Below are positions 46,531-58,347 of a stretch of 64,000 nucleotides of DNA, one piece after another. A model generated the notes under the pieces. It did not search any database and was not told the origin of the DNA. It saw only the letters and a list, made by a program, of their open reading frames with translations. Each line of letters opens with the position of its first letter. Within the stretch, counting starts at the first letter, position 1. Both the position numbers and the translations under genes were made by a program. Source of the DNA: Porpolomopsis calyptriformis (lineage: Eukaryota > Basidiomycota > Agaricomycetes > Agaricales > Hygrophoraceae); NCBI GenBank assembly GCA_951640195.1, contig OX621165.1:1488001-1552000 (forward strand). The letters run 5' to 3'.

Positions 46531-47708
46531 ATGCCTCGCATCAAACGTGCTAGTATCGATGTGGACTCAACCCACACTAGCTACCTTATCAAATCAGCCC
46601 TAGCAGGTGGAATAGCAGGCGGAGTGGTATGTCAATCTTCCCATCCTAAAGGCTCTTCATTCACATCCGTTCGAAAGGCCAAGACCGCCGTTGCTCCACT
46701 TGAAAGAGTAAAGATCCTCTTCCAGACTCATCATTTGGAATATACGCGGTTCACAGGTTTGCCATTCCATCCATTCTTTGGGCGTGCAAGTTCTCATATT
46801 TATGTATAGGCTCGTGGCGCGGGGCACTCCTTGCATTATCTCATATTATGCAATCGCAAGGCGTTCTTGGCCTATACAGAGGGCATTCATTAACACTCGC
46901 ACGTGCTATCCCTCACTCAGCCATCGGATACACTGTCTACGGACTTGTCCGCCCAGTGAGTATCTCATTTATAAAAAATTGAAATTAAAATTTATTTCTA
47001 GATTTTCATGCCCACTAAAGCAGACGAGACACCAGCCCGAAGAATATTCACGGGATCAATCGCAGGTTAGTCCCTTTCACCCCATCCCCAATAATCCCTT
47101 TCCAACCCCGTACAGGCCTCTCCGTGATGCCCATAACATACCCACTTGAGCTAGTTCGAGTCCGTATGGCCATCGAAACCAAGCAAGGACCCAACAGACC
47201 ACCAAGCCTCCCATCCGCCTTCCGCGCCATCTACTGCGAACGTGCCGCCGCCGGCCACACCAAAAACACCCTCACCAGCGTCACCCCGTTCTCCCGGGTC
47301 CGCCGCTTTTACCGCGGGTTCGCCGTCTCCGCCCTTGGCGCCGTCCCCTACCGCGGCGGGATGTTCCTCGTGTGGGAGACCCTAAACGCGAGCGCGCAGG
47401 ACTTGCTTTCACCCGAAGTCCGCACCGCCAACCGTCACAAGATACATCTGGCGATAGGCGCCGCCGCGGGGACGACTTCGCAGATCGCGACATACCCTCT
47501 CGAGGTCATCCGCCGGATGCAGCAGGCCCACAAGTCATCTTCCCCGTGCGGATTCATGGGATTCAGGGAAGCCGTCGAAACCGTATGGCGGACAGGCCGC
47601 TGGAGAGCGTTTTATGCCGGTCTCGGCATTGGCCTTGTGAAGCAGGTTCCGATGCACAGCATATCGTTGGCGGTATGGCAGGCCTCGAAAAAGTACCTTG
47701 GGGTCTGA
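46531..47708 (+). CDS. LEU5: Mitochondrial carrier, LEU5/coenzyme A transporter type
   Basis: Inner-membrane transporter of the SLC25 family, most similar to the LEU5/Graves-disease-carrier branch that supplies coenzyme A or its precursor to the matrix. Five exons (46531–46626, 46678–46756, 46810–46955, 47002–47065, 47116–47708) give 325 residues in frame. Three carrier repeats are visible. Repeat 1 has LAGGIAGGVAKTAVAPLERV then KILFQT. Repeat 2 has GSIAGLSVMPITYPLELVRV. Repeat 3 has GAAAGTTSQIATYPLEVIRR. The PxxER/PxExVR signatures, LGLYRGHSLTLAR and RRFYRGF are all present. The VAKTAVAPLERVKILFQT block is what points to LEU5. Convergent with the G-alpha gene. Confidence 0.9.
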
Positions 47709-48031
47709 ATAGCCGCCTTCACCGCCGCCTCATCGTCTTCACCGTTAATTCCTCCGGAGCGTACATAATCATTACAGTACAGTCCACGGAAGTTTGCTTC
47801 AACGCAACAGGAATTCATTCAGGGTTATACTAGCCATCATCCTAGAACAGCCCTTCGAATTACGGATACACAAATAAAGTAGTACGGTGCATGACGAGTC
47901 CCAGCAAATCACGCCCCCCACCGAAGCCCTAAGAGATCGAATGCTAGATAATGGGGTAGATAGTCCGATCGAGTTTCAAGTTTCAAAACGGGACACCCCA
48001 ATTTTTTTTCGGAAGTAAGGAGGAAACGAGA
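47709..48031. other. Convergent 3' spacer
   Basis: 323 bp between the carrier stop and the G-alpha stop. It holds both 3' ends. An AATAAA-like ACAAATAAAG occurs near 47870. Nothing else seen. Confidence 0.45.
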
Positions 48032-50111
48032 TCACATAAGATCGCTTCCTTGCAAATGTTTCCGCAGGATAGACTCTTCAACTATAAATAGAGTAAGCGA
48101 ACGGTCATTCGGGGGAAAGCGATGGGCATACCTGCGGCCAGTGTGATCGCGGTGGAACTCGGGTCCTGGAAGAATAGTTTATAACGTAGCTCGACAGGGA
48201 TGGAGGAGGTCTTACAATTACAGAAGTGAGGAATATACTAATGGTTCTTGCAACAGGTGAATACTGTTTTGCAATTTCCTTGAAGTGTTGCTGAAAGTCT
48301 AAGTCACCGCGAATTATTAGACTGTGCCACCTCCCAATTAATACAGTCGCTTACATTTGGTAGCTGTAGAGATATCGTTCTTTCGATCCCCGTAGCTCGG
48401 AACTCGGTCCTTGATCTTTACACCTCGCATCAACTTAGCATTGAGTAGGTCGCACTTGTTCAAGAAGAGAATGATTTGTGAATTGGCCAATAATTTGCAG
48501 GAACAGAGCGATTTCCACAACAGATAGCTATCCTCTAGCTGGGGAGAGGGTGGGCGGGCAATCAGTCTCGACATCTCAGCGAATGTGCGATGAGAAAGCT
48601 ATTTACCCGGTTGACGCGGCGATCTTCCACAAGGTTCTCGTCGAAACAGGATATAGGAGCAAGGAATATGATAGCATCGGCATCGTCAAAATATGGGTAC
48701 CAGGCTGCACGCTGGAGAGAGGGTTAACGTGGTTCGGAAACCAAGCTGGTGAGCACTCACCGAGGTACGGGTACCGCCTACGTCGTACATTAACCATTCT
48801 CTTCCGACCTCCTTTCCTGTCGTACCGAATGGGATCGAATGACTGTCTAGAGAAGAATTGGCTCACCATTATCAACAACGAATCTGTATTCCTGTACACC
48901 CCTCGTACGCAACCGAGCTCGGATGATATCGTCATCGTTGGGTTGGTACGCCGAGTCCGCAATCCGATCCACTTCATCCAGGAAGCTGCGGGATGATTGT
49001 ATCCCGTGAGGACCATTTTCTCTCACACAAGCCGGATGACATATACTCACAAGCCAGGGGTGTCTTCGATTCTCCTCTTGCGCCGACTAAGCACCTGTCG
49101 GATGACGGAATCCTCCCACAGCGCCTTGATGTCATCCTTGCATCGAGCGATCACCTATGGGACATGTATTAAGCAACAACCACGCGCGAGGAACGGACCT
49201 CAGATACCTCGGTTGCTTCGTCGAGTTCTGTACCTCGTCCTTTCCTAGCGGGTGGAGCATTGTCCGAACGGGCTCCAGAGTTGAGTCGAGGGCGAAAGCG
49301 ATCTAGTACGGTCTTCCATCCATTACTTGAATTAACGGAAAACTCTTGGGAGACTTTCTCCATGGCACCGAATGGTGCTGCAGACGCTCCGTTAGAGAAG
49401 AATATTTCGTTTGAGGCCGGGCCTAATTTTCGTTCGAGGTCTTTCTGAACCCTGAGAAGCTAGAATGTGTGTGAGAGATATCTAGTGACTAAGGGTAAGA
49501 TAACAAACCGGGGCGAGTTTGAGCTTCAAAAGTTGATGCTTCTCTGTGAGAATGGGAGCTGGTCCGGAATTGGATGAAGATGATGCGTCGACATATGTGA
49601 TTTCTGGATCGATGTCTGGGGTATGGGAGGGAGATAATGTCGACCCAGGCAGCTCTTGAGCGACAATGTCGAGAATCTCGTTGACATTGCGAAGTAGATT
49701 AAGCTGTATGATTGATCGCCACGAATCACGCTCTGCTGCCCATTCTCGACGAGCATAGGTGCGTTGAAAGTCTTTGAAATGGGTAGGTAAGCGTGTGATC
49801 GAATTTAATTGATGCATGCCGTACTTTTCAGGGTCGTTGATTTGCCTGTTGAAGTCAGGAGGTAAGAGGATGGAGGAATTGAAGATTTGCACGGACGCAC
49901 CACTTTCACATTGGCCTAAGAGCAAGACCTTGATAGGTTTTTTCTTTTTCTTCATCGATGCCTTTTCTAGTCTTAGCCGGTTGTCGATTTCCTCGTTAAT
50001 CTTGCGCGCCTCCCACTCTGCCAACTCACGAGCATGCTTTTCCTCAAGGGACTCATTAGCAGGAGGCGCCGTAGCCCAAGCGAGAGGGTCTTCATCAATG
50101 GGACGGCCCAT
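48032..50111 (-). CDS. Atypical heterotrimeric G-protein alpha subunit
   Basis: GTP-binding signalling subunit of the divergent basidiomycete type. Start at 50111 (MGRPIDEDPLAWATAPP). The P-loop is assembled from three exons. Exon 1 ends KPIKVLLLGQCESG. A 21-nt microexon (49825–49845) supplies KSTTLK. The next exon continues NFQRTYARREWAAERDSWRS. A long insert with Ser/Pro-rich sequence follows. Then come DTPGFFLDEVDRIADSAYQP and switch I (ARLRTRGVQEYRF). Switch II reads WLMYDVGGTRTS, with Thr where the catalytic Gln normally sits. FDDADAIIFLAPISCFDEN, the base-specificity motif LFLNKCDLL and the C-terminal TSVI block follow, ending HLQGSDLM with TGA at 48032. G2 could be myristoylated, but the usual N-terminal Cys is absent. 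Confidence 0.88.
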
Positions 50112-51124
50112 ATAAAATCGCAGATGGAAGGGAACGGGAAGAATTGGAATTTAATGAAAAACGGAACCATTAATGATGGCAACCACAGCTGGGTAACGCA
50201 TTGTTCCAATATGTAAGCGGACAGCGTGTAGATCACCGCGATTAAATATATAAAACATGGCTCTCTTAAATATACAGCACATCAACGTTTCAGTCAGCAA
50301 AATATCGCCTTATGTGGTGTGGCCAAGCTTGTGGACGGGCAGACAGGTCTGTGGATATGTGGAGAAGTTTTAGCAACCGAGATATCCAGGGTTAAAGGCT
50401 ACCCTTGATGACCGATGTGTTTCATGGGGTGAGCGTGAAGCGGATCTCATCCGTTTGAGAGTTGTGACGTCGTTGGCACCATCTTTGTTCCTCGGGGAAG
50501 TTGCGAAAGGAGCACATAAACGGTCCACCGAAACGAGTCAGACTAAATTGTAGGTCCTAACGGCAATTGGGTTCTCGTGAGATTGAGGCTGAATGTGAGA
50601 TGAGTGGAAGGTGCTCATTCCGGACGGCCACCCAACACCTCTCGTTGCATCAAAGGGTTGAATTGACGCCATCTCTTCCAAGGAGTCCACATACCGCGTT
50701 CGACCGGGCGCGAATGGTCATGCAACCATGACTGAGCGGTCAACCATAGCCAGCTATCAGTGATACCCGCTTGGTATTGCCACTATCAGCGTTTTTATGC
50801 TGGATTTTCCCGTTGGCGGGAGACGGATAACACGGAATGGAGGCTTACAGTCATTCAATGTGGCGTAATATTTGTCAGTGTTTGCTACACGTGTTGAAAA
50901 GCGTGACAAGTGATGCCTCGTGACCTTACCCGTGATCAACTCCTCCTTGGCACCGTCGAGCTCGTCGTCAAGCGCATCGACCACATATTTCTCACAAACC
51001 AAAATACAGACCACTCACCAGAACTCCACTGAGGTGGAAGAGCACAAAAAGATCAGCTCGAATCAAACATTTTTTTCGATCCACAAACGGCTGTAGGAAC
51101 TGACTGTGGTCATCTCCAGAGTCT
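50112..51124. other. Divergent intergenic region with an E-box
   Basis: About 1 kb between the G-alpha gene and the bHLH gene. CACGTG is present at 50888–50893. A minus-strand open frame (51014–50757) starting MVCILVCEKYVVDALDDE looks faintly coding but has no recognisable motif and no exon chain; I do not call it a gene. Confidence 0.4.
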
Positions 51125-52455
51125 ATGCCTTCTGCTCCTGCTAATCACGATCCAGCTCTCTCTCTCTCGTTATCTGGCAACCCATTATCCACAACCGCTC
51201 CGGGACCCCCCACTAATATCGGTGACGTTCCAGGAGAAATACCGGCCCACCAGTTGGGTGACCTAGATTCCAATCAGATCATGTCGATCCTTAGACATTT
51301 GCCAGTCTTCAACAAGGTACGCTTAACATCTGAGAGTTCATGCCCGTGCTTCGATGTCATATCTCTTCTCGTCCTCCACGTGACTTTTATCCTCTGTCAC
51401 GCTTATTGATGCATGAGGGGCTCACGACTGTTATTTCTCTCTTCGGGATCGTCATTCATTTTTTCCATCCCTTTTCTTAGCTTTCAGAGCGAGGTGCTTT
51501 AAAAGAAGACGCTGCTCAAGCGCTCTCGAATCTTTCTCAATCTACATTTTCCGCCCAACATCAATTGCCAGTGCAACAACACCCGTATCCAGGTCCGGGT
51601 CCTCACGCTGTTCCCCATGCTCAGCATGCCGCCATCAGTGATCCCGGACCCTCCTCGCATCCTCGCGGTCCCCCCAATTTGGGACAATTATCTGCGGTAG
51701 CTGCCGCTGGAGTAGGCACGATGCAGTCGCTACCCCAGATGCCCGCGCGGACGCAGGAAATGGAGGAAGGTGCGAGCGACAACGAAGAAAGCAATACGAG
51801 CGGAGTTGCGGGAAACGCCCCTATTGCACCAACTTCACAGCCTGGAACAGGAGGCAGAGTTCGCGGTGGTCGAAACTCGACCATGGGGAGCGATGAATGG
51901 AGTCGACAGAGAAAGGATAACCATGTGAGTGTGTGTTGTTTTACCCTGCCTCGGTGTTTGTAACGCGGTTTCGACTTGCAGAAAGAAGTTGAGCGCCGCC
52001 GCCGGGGCAATATCAATGAAGGCATCAATGAACTTGGACGAATCGTCCCGAATGGCTCGGGAGAAAAGGCCAAAGGGGCTATTTTGTCACGTGCCGTGCA
52101 ATACATCCACCATCTGAAGGAAAATGAGGCGAGGAACATCGAAAAATGGACGTTGGAAAAATTGTTGATGGATCAAGCGATGGGTGACTTGCAAGCGCAA
52201 TTGGAAGAGATGAAGAGACTTTGGGAGGAAGAGAGAATCGCACGCCAAAGAGCAGAGGGCGAATTGGAGGTTCTGCGGGGTATTCACTCTAACCGAACGA
52301 ATGGTGGTGGTGGGTTCGGCTCGAGGTCAAAGTCTCCGGAAGGGGGAAAGAGACACGTTGGAGAGGGTGAAGGGGATTCTAAGGAAGAAGGAAGGGATGA
52401 TGGGGAAGGGAGGGTTAGTAAACGACAGCGCCGGGAAGAGAGAAGAGACGCTTGA
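51125..52455 (+). CDS. CBF1: bHLH transcription factor, CBF1-like
   Basis: DNA-binding factor expected to recognise CACGTG E-boxes; the yeast homologue acts at centromeres and in sulphur-amino-acid gene control. Exon 1 starts at 51125 (MPSAPANHDPALSLSLSG), with a conserved helix LDSNQIMSILRHLPVF. Exon 2 is Pro/Gln/Ala-rich and acidic, presumably disordered. The bHLH straddles the last intron: RKDNH, then KEVERRRRGNINEGINELG, RIVPN, and KGAILSRAVQYIHHLKENEA. The basic-region Glu (KEVERRRR) needed for CACGTG contact is present. A leucine/charged coiled coil follows (LEKLLMDQAMGDLQAQLEEM, KRLWEEERIARQRAEGELEV). The C-terminus is Gly- and Arg/Glu-rich with a basic KRQRREERRDA end. CACGTG occurs upstream, in the first intron and in the coding region. 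Confidence 0.88.
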
Positions 52456-52897
52456 ACATTCTTCGACCACTGAGCTTATCGACTCTTAGTAATTTTATCC
52501 TTTCCATTTGTCCTGACTCTGAATGTTCCCTCCTCACAGCTTGTTTCGCCTTTTTCGTATTGATTTCTGATTTTCGTCTCCAACCTTCTTGCCTATTACC
52601 TTAAGTGTTTTGTGAGTTTCGAGATTTTATTAATCTTTACATCTGTTGTATAACCCGTCTTAAAAATTCCACTTTGGCGTGCAAGCCACTTTCTCGATCA
52701 TCGACGTCACACTTGGTAACGCCAGATTCCATCTTCGATGCGGCTCGCATCCGCGTTCACTCCGCCGCACCGGACAATAGAACCGAGAGTTGACAAGCTC
52801 TTGGCGCATTGAAATCCGGACGATTGCACTGAAACCTGCCGAAACCGATATTTAAAATGTTACGGGAGAGATTCAAGGAGCTTCCCCTCTGCCTAAC
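52456..52897. other. Spacer before the P450 gene
   Basis: 442 bp between the bHLH stop and the P450 start, both plus strand. It holds the bHLH 3' end, a T-rich stretch and presumably the P450 promoter. No gene seen. Confidence 0.45.
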
Positions 52898-55277
52898 ATG
52901 CTGGGTGTCTTCATCCAAGCTCTCATTGCTCTTGTCGTCTTAGGGTTCACTTGGGCACTCTTGCGGCCGTTCATTTTTCGGCCACCTTTTCACAACATAT
53001 CCGGCCCACCACCACAGTCGTGGTTGAAAGGTGGGATGTCACTCCTCTGTGTTTGGACATCGAGAAAGAGACCTCTTTTTTTAGGGAATTTCGACCAGTT
53101 ATTCAACCCTTTTTCATGGGAATTTCACAAGTATATAAATCAAAAGTATGGTCGCCTTGTCAAGGTTCACAATGCATTTGGAGTACGCTTGGTTTGGCAG
53201 TCCTATACCCTACAATTAACTGATCCGAACTTCGAGTTTAGTCAACGCAACTTTATGTCTCCGATCCTCGGGTCATGCACGACATCCTTGTAAAAGATCA
53301 ACATATCTATGATGAATCGGACGAGTTCATATCGTGTGTATTTGACAGTGTAAATGTCACCAACTCTCATTCTTAATGCTAGAACAAACCGGCTCGTCTT
53401 TGGCATGGGACTAATGTCTACTCTAGGTGCGATTATAAAGTGTCCGCAGATAGAAAGGCGGATCTGATAGACGACCAGGTGATCACCACCGCAAGCAGCG
53501 CAAGATGCTCACCCCTGTTTTCTCCCCCACACACTTGCGATGCCTCATGCCAGTCTTCCATCATGTTGCATACAGGGTTCGCCTCTTCGTGACACTCCCC
53601 GAGACTTTTCTCACAGATAACTTAGGTTCGAGAAGCCCTTGCGGCTGTGGCAGGAGGTCACCCAAGAGAGTTGGACATACTTGAATGGATGAATCGCGCC
53701 GCAGTCGAGGTGTTGGGTCAAAGCAACCTTGGTCACTCCTTTGACACGCTAGTCGGAGGCGACGTGAATCCTTACACTGACGCTGTCAGGAATATCGTGT
53801 TAGTATCGATGGTCAAGTTCGACACAGAGGTTGCGACTAAAACCAGTTTTTCAACAGACCTTTAATGTCCAATTTCGATTTCTTTCGCCGGTTTGTGATT
53901 GACATACGAACCTGCACACCAACTGACACGCTGCATAGGTTCCTCCCATGGGTCGTTAGAATTGGTTCCTCTCGGTTTCGTAGATATATTCTTGAGATTA
54001 TCCCGTCGAAGAGAGTCCAAGCCCTTCGCAAGGTCATCGACGACATGGAAAACATATGCGTGGAAGTCCTCGGAGAAAAGAAATGGGCTTTGAAACAAGG
54101 TGGAGAAATCGTCCCGTCACAAGTTGGACAGGGAAAAGACTTTCTGACTGTTCTTCGTAAGTATCCTACCGTTGATCCCTTTTGGCACGCAATCGATTCA
54201 CTTCATCCACAGTCAGGGCAAACATGGCAGCCTCGGAGGATGATCGTCTACCTGAACCCGAGGTGCTGGCCCAGTTATCGTACGGTTCATATATTTCATG
54301 ATTGCGCAGGATAAACTCAAACTTATTGATGTAGAACGTTCATGTTCGTTGGGACGGACACTACGTCGGGCGCACTCGCACACATCCTACACCTTCTAGC
54401 TGAGCATCCTGAAGCGCAAAACAAGGTTCGGGAAGAAGTGACAGGAGCCCGTCGGGCGAGAGGGGATCTTGATTGCCATGAGATTGATAGTCTTCGCTAT
54501 CTCGATGCAGTGTATCGAGAAACCCTTCGGTTGTACGTCATTTGCTGGTCTATAACGGTTTGAATGGTCAGCTCACACTTGGCCAAAGATACCCACCAGT
54601 CCCACTTATATCCCGGGTGTAAGAGCGGATGCCTTCTCTTCGCTTCCACGTCTGATCATACGCTTAAGCAGGCCTCAGCAGGATACGGTTCTACACCTAT
54701 CAAAACCTATCACGGGGGTCAAAGGCGACCCAATAGAGGAAATATATGTACCGAAAAACTCTGAGATCACCATCAGCATTGTGACGGCCAACTGCGACCC
54801 TTCAGTCTGGGGAGAAGATGCCTACGAGTGGAAACCGGAGCGATGGTTATCTCCCCTCCCTCAGAGTGTCATGCAGATACCTGGACACTACTCTAACATG
54901 TGAGTTCGACCAAAAGTTCTTCTTTTGGTCCACTGATTGTCTTGGTTTAGTATGACATTTTCCGCTGGGAGACGGTCGTGTATGTAAGTGTCTATTTATC
55001 ATCTGTTATCCCGTAATTTATACCCGTCAAAGCGGTTTCAAATTCGCGGAGCTGGAAGCGAGTATGTGCATTCCCCTTTCAAGAGACCATCCTCTCATTC
55101 GTGTGGTTTGCCTTCTTTGTGTTAGAGGTGATGTTATCTGTTCTCCTGGAGTCCTTTAGCTTCTCTCGTAGCGACAAGGAGATTGTCTGGCATTTCGGAC
55201 CCCTCCAAACACCACACGCCAAAAACTTGAATGACGGAAGACCTCGGCTTCCTCTGATGGTTGCACCGATCAAATAA
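52898..55277 (+). CDS. Cytochrome P450 monooxygenase
   Basis: ER-anchored haem monooxygenase; substrate unknown. At least eleven exons with short introns. I could join frames throughout, so the broken appearance is only splicing. The N-terminal anchor is MLGVFIQALIALVVLGFTWA, then the proline hinge FHNISGPPPQSWLKG. NFDQLFNPFSWEFHKYINQK follows, with KVHNAFG and QLYVSDPRVMHDILVKDQ. The C-helix region reads HHRKQRKMLTPVF. The I-helix oxygen motif is FMFVGTDTTSGALAHIL. The ExxR motif is YRETLRLYPPVPL. The PERW region is AYEWKPERWLSPLP. The haem loop is FSAGRRSCIG, with the cysteine present, followed by FKFAELEAKVMLSVLLES. It ends PRLPLMVAPIK with TAA at 55275–55277. Length is about 540 residues, normal for a fungal P450. 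The CYP family was not assigned. Confidence 0.9.
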
Positions 55278-55562
55278 CATCAGTTCCGATGATTTTTTTT
55301 GGTTGTAATAATGAGGGATTCGCCTCGCTTTTTTATGTGGCGCTCGTCCGATGTCGTAGTGAATTATTATGTGCATTCATCTGTACCTTGTGACCCCAAG
55401 GCCTACACCAACTCACCTTGATCACACCCATCGAGCTTATCGTGACTTGGCATTTTCGGGATACAGTATGTCTTGTCAAAGATGTTCGCTGGATCAGAAG
55501 CTAGAGACAGTGTTGAAATGACATTCGAATGAAATTAGCAACAGGGAATCGAGTAATAACCG

Positions 55563-57019
55563 ATGTCTGCAGTCATCCCCTCAGAGTCTGAGCTCAAAGC
55601 AGCTCTGAAAACTCTGCGAGCGTCCAATCCAACCCTTGGCATCTCAAAAATACATGTTCTCCTGCTATCTGATCATCCATCCTGGACCGTTAGCGAGAAG
55701 CGCACACGAAAACTATTACAAAATGAAGGGCTAATAGTCGCTCCGCCTAGTGCGACGGGTTCTCAACGAGTTTACCCATCCTCGAGGGTTGTCGAGACGC
55801 TTGATGTAACCAAGTGGACCTCGAAAGTTGAGGTGCGCTATTTTGACAAGGTGAAGGGCAAGGGGCTCGTCGCCACGGATAAAATCGCAAAGGGGGAAGT
55901 TGTGTGGAAAGAGGACCCGTTTGTGATTGCCCCGGAATGGTTGGTTTATCATGTCCAATGAGATCGATCGCTCTAATTGACTATAATCTAGGGAATTATT
56001 CGACCTTCAAGTATCCTCTCTAGCCTGTGCATTTTGTACCACCCGACTCGGGTCTACTTCTTTACCTTGCCCCTCCTTCTCGCACAACAATACTACCCAT
56101 TGCAGTGCACGCTTCTGCAATTATCTCTGCCTCTCTCGCTCCTCACGAACACACCCTCTCCTTTGTCGGGTGCAAAATCCGGCATCGGCGCCGCTAATTT
56201 TGTTCGCAAGGACGCACGAGTGGATGGCTCTCCACGCGCTGGCGCAGTGTTCGGCCTGGGTTCTGCTCGCGTCTCAGCGCGGTGGAGCAGAGGAGGAGTG
56301 GGGTACCGTCCGTGGGCTTGCTGAGCTGGGGATGGAAGAGAGGGCTCGGGATATCCACAAGTGAGATCTTTCGTTTTCTGATCTGCCCTCGTTGGTGAGG
56401 TAACGATCTTTTGTATAATTTGTGTGTAAATTCAGGTATGGAGGGGTGTACCCAGATAGAAAGATTTGGAAGAAGGCACACGAACTATACCTCCATGCTT
56501 TCCGGGATCCCCCAACGCCCATGGGGAAAAAGAAATTGAAGCGGCTGCTTGCCAAGCCTATTTCTGAAGGGATTACTCAGGAGCTGTTCGAGTACGACGC
56601 TTTCCTCCGTGGATTGGGACGTATGAGTCTCAGTAAGCACTATCGAGATGACAGCGCGAGGAATATTCGTTTGATACTGACTATGCACTGAATTACCAGA
56701 CTTGGAAGCATGGGGTGGTCTCTACGCCCTTCACTCCCACCTTAATCACTCTTGCAGGCCCAACAGCTCGGTGCGGCATTTTGACGATCTTACAGCACGT
56801 TCGCGCATCACCGTCATCGCACTATGCGACATTGATGCGGGAGAAGAGCTTGTGGTCACGTATGTAGACCCTGAGCTGGGGGTTAGTATGCGTAGGCAGG
56901 CGTTGGTGCCGTGGGGCTTTGGGGAGTGTCGATGTAGTCGATGTGTTGAGGAGGAGGGAACGGAAGAAGAGGAGGGGGACTTGGTGAGAGAGCTGAAGGC
57001 TGGGTTTGGGCTCATGTGA
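55563..57019 (+). CDS. SET5: SET-domain protein (SET5-like) with MYND-like cysteine cluster
   Basis: Probable lysine methyltransferase; yeast Set5 methylates histone H4. An N-terminal region (ESELKAALKTLRASNPTLGI, SKIHVLLLSDHPSWTVSEKR) precedes the SET start VEVRYFDKVKGKGLVATDKI then AKGEVVWKEDPFVIAPEW. A Cys/His cluster follows (LACAFC, CSARFCNYLC, HPLLC), as in MYND-type SMYD proteins. The second SET half holds the key residues: GLYALHSHLNHSCRPNSSVR (NHSC) and DIDAGEELVVTYVDPELG (GEEL…Y). A post-SET cysteine knot (FGECRCSRC) follows. Exons are joined across four introns (first near 55940–55990). The acidic tail stops at 57019. All catalytic-core residues are present. It converges on the BAP31-like gene. 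Confidence 0.88.
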
Positions 57020-57253
57020 CGTTGGACAATTGATAGTAAAGGGGGATGCGGCGTGTTTTACCAAGGCGAGGAAATATACTCGATGCGTATTCTGGGGGTT
57101 GAAGCAGCGAATGTATTATTTGTGTTTGGGTTCATGCAAGCCCATTTCAGGATACAGATATTGAGGTTGTCATCGGTTTTTATAGGAATGTTAATGTATG
57201 TGTGCAGACATGTTGCAACATCTGAACGACAAATGGTACGAGCGACAGATATT

Positions 57254-58209
57254 TCAATCGGTACGCTTGTTGGAAACTTGGCCTGTAGCCTCGTTGTACT
57301 TGGTCGCCAGCTTGTTGTACTCGGCAGCCTGTTGCGCCGCCCTTTGTTTTAACGTCTCTGTCGGAAAGTAGATCACGATGAGGGAATTTTGGTCAAATTG
57401 ATGGGGGAGGACGAACCGAATTCCTCTTCTCGCGCTTCGACTGCGGCAAGTTTCTCCTTGAGGTTCTCGATCTGCCTTGCTTGTTCTTGAGAGGCGGCGG
57501 ATCCGCGAGATTGTTTTGCCGTCTAGTTTTGCGTTAATGTGAGTGGTGGCAAATAGGGAAGTAAAGAGTGCACCTCATTTTTCAAGTTTGCATATTCTTC
57601 TTGTGTGTGGATAAGATCGAGTATGATGGAAAAGGTGCGTGTAAGGACTAGAGAAAGAAAGAGACAAAATCCTGTTAGGTAGGTGTTTCTCTGGGCGCTG
57701 TTAAGATTACTTAGATGGCCGCTTGAATGGAGAGAGTAGAATACGCACTAGAATTTTCGCGCGGCGAGGTTTGTTTCGGTCCTGACGTCTGCGGCATGGT
57801 GACCATTTGATTTAGCGAGATCTGACTCTGCAGAAACGCGAATCATGCGCTGTAGGGCGTCGAGGAAAAGTATGAAAACAAATCTAGAAAATGTGAATTG
57901 GGGGTTGAGTTGGGTTGAAGGAATTCGAAGACAGACATGAAGGATATTTTAAGGCCGTAGGCCACTTTGGCAACGATTGGACTCTCGGATAAAAACGTAA
58001 ACATGCGTTTTCTGATCGCGTAAGGAAGAGGGCAGACAAGGATGCAGAATGTGACCATCTGGCACATAATAATAAGTTAGTCAATCAGGAAAGCAGCTCT
58101 TTGGGGTGAACCTCTGCGGCAAGGAGGAGAAATGTGAGAGAGTAGCTGTGGTAGAACAATCAATCAAGTGCAAAGGCGATATTAAACGTGAATCTCACTA
58201 GATGGTCAT
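57254..58209 (-). CDS. YET3: BAP31/Yet-type endoplasmic-reticulum membrane protein
   Basis: ER transmembrane protein with a cytosolic coiled coil, thought to act in protein export and quality control. The start at 58209 encodes MTIYYSLTFLLLAAE, with the fourth codon split by the first intron. MVTFCILVCPLPYAIRKRMF, TFLSESPIVAKVAYGLKISF, DALQRMIRVSAESDLAK, then RTETNLAARKF follow. A third membrane segment comes next, then a coiled coil with ARQIENLKEKLAAVEAREEE and LKQRAAQQAAEYNKLATKYN. It ends ATGQVSNKRTD at 57254. The tail lacks a clear KKxx signal. Three membrane segments plus coiled coil match the family. Symbol YET3 is by general resemblance only; fungi have one or several of these. It is divergent from UBP6 over 138 bp. 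Confidence 0.88.
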
Positions 58210-58347
58210 TTCTGCGACGAGGATTAATGGCACGCTGCGGGGTGAGGACGTGTTTCTTGACGTCAGTCGATTACATAAGAATGTCCCACCTCTCCTCGTG
58301 ACTTGGACGCGCAAAACAGCCATCGAGACAGTTTGTCCTCGAATACC

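Noticed and set aside
49482..50111. G-alpha with a missing P-loop
   Set aside because: The ASVQ reading is intron read-through. The 21-nt microexon restores GKST.
50757..51014. Minus-strand frame upstream of the bHLH gene (MVCILVCEKYVVDALDD…)
   Set aside because: Faintly coding-like, but no family, no second exon and a competing intron-like GTAAGG inside. Evidence is too weak to call.
52898..55277. P450 as a pseudogene
   Set aside because: The many separate open frames suggested decay, but every junction could be joined in frame with GT–AG introns, and the I-helix, ExxR and haem motifs are intact.
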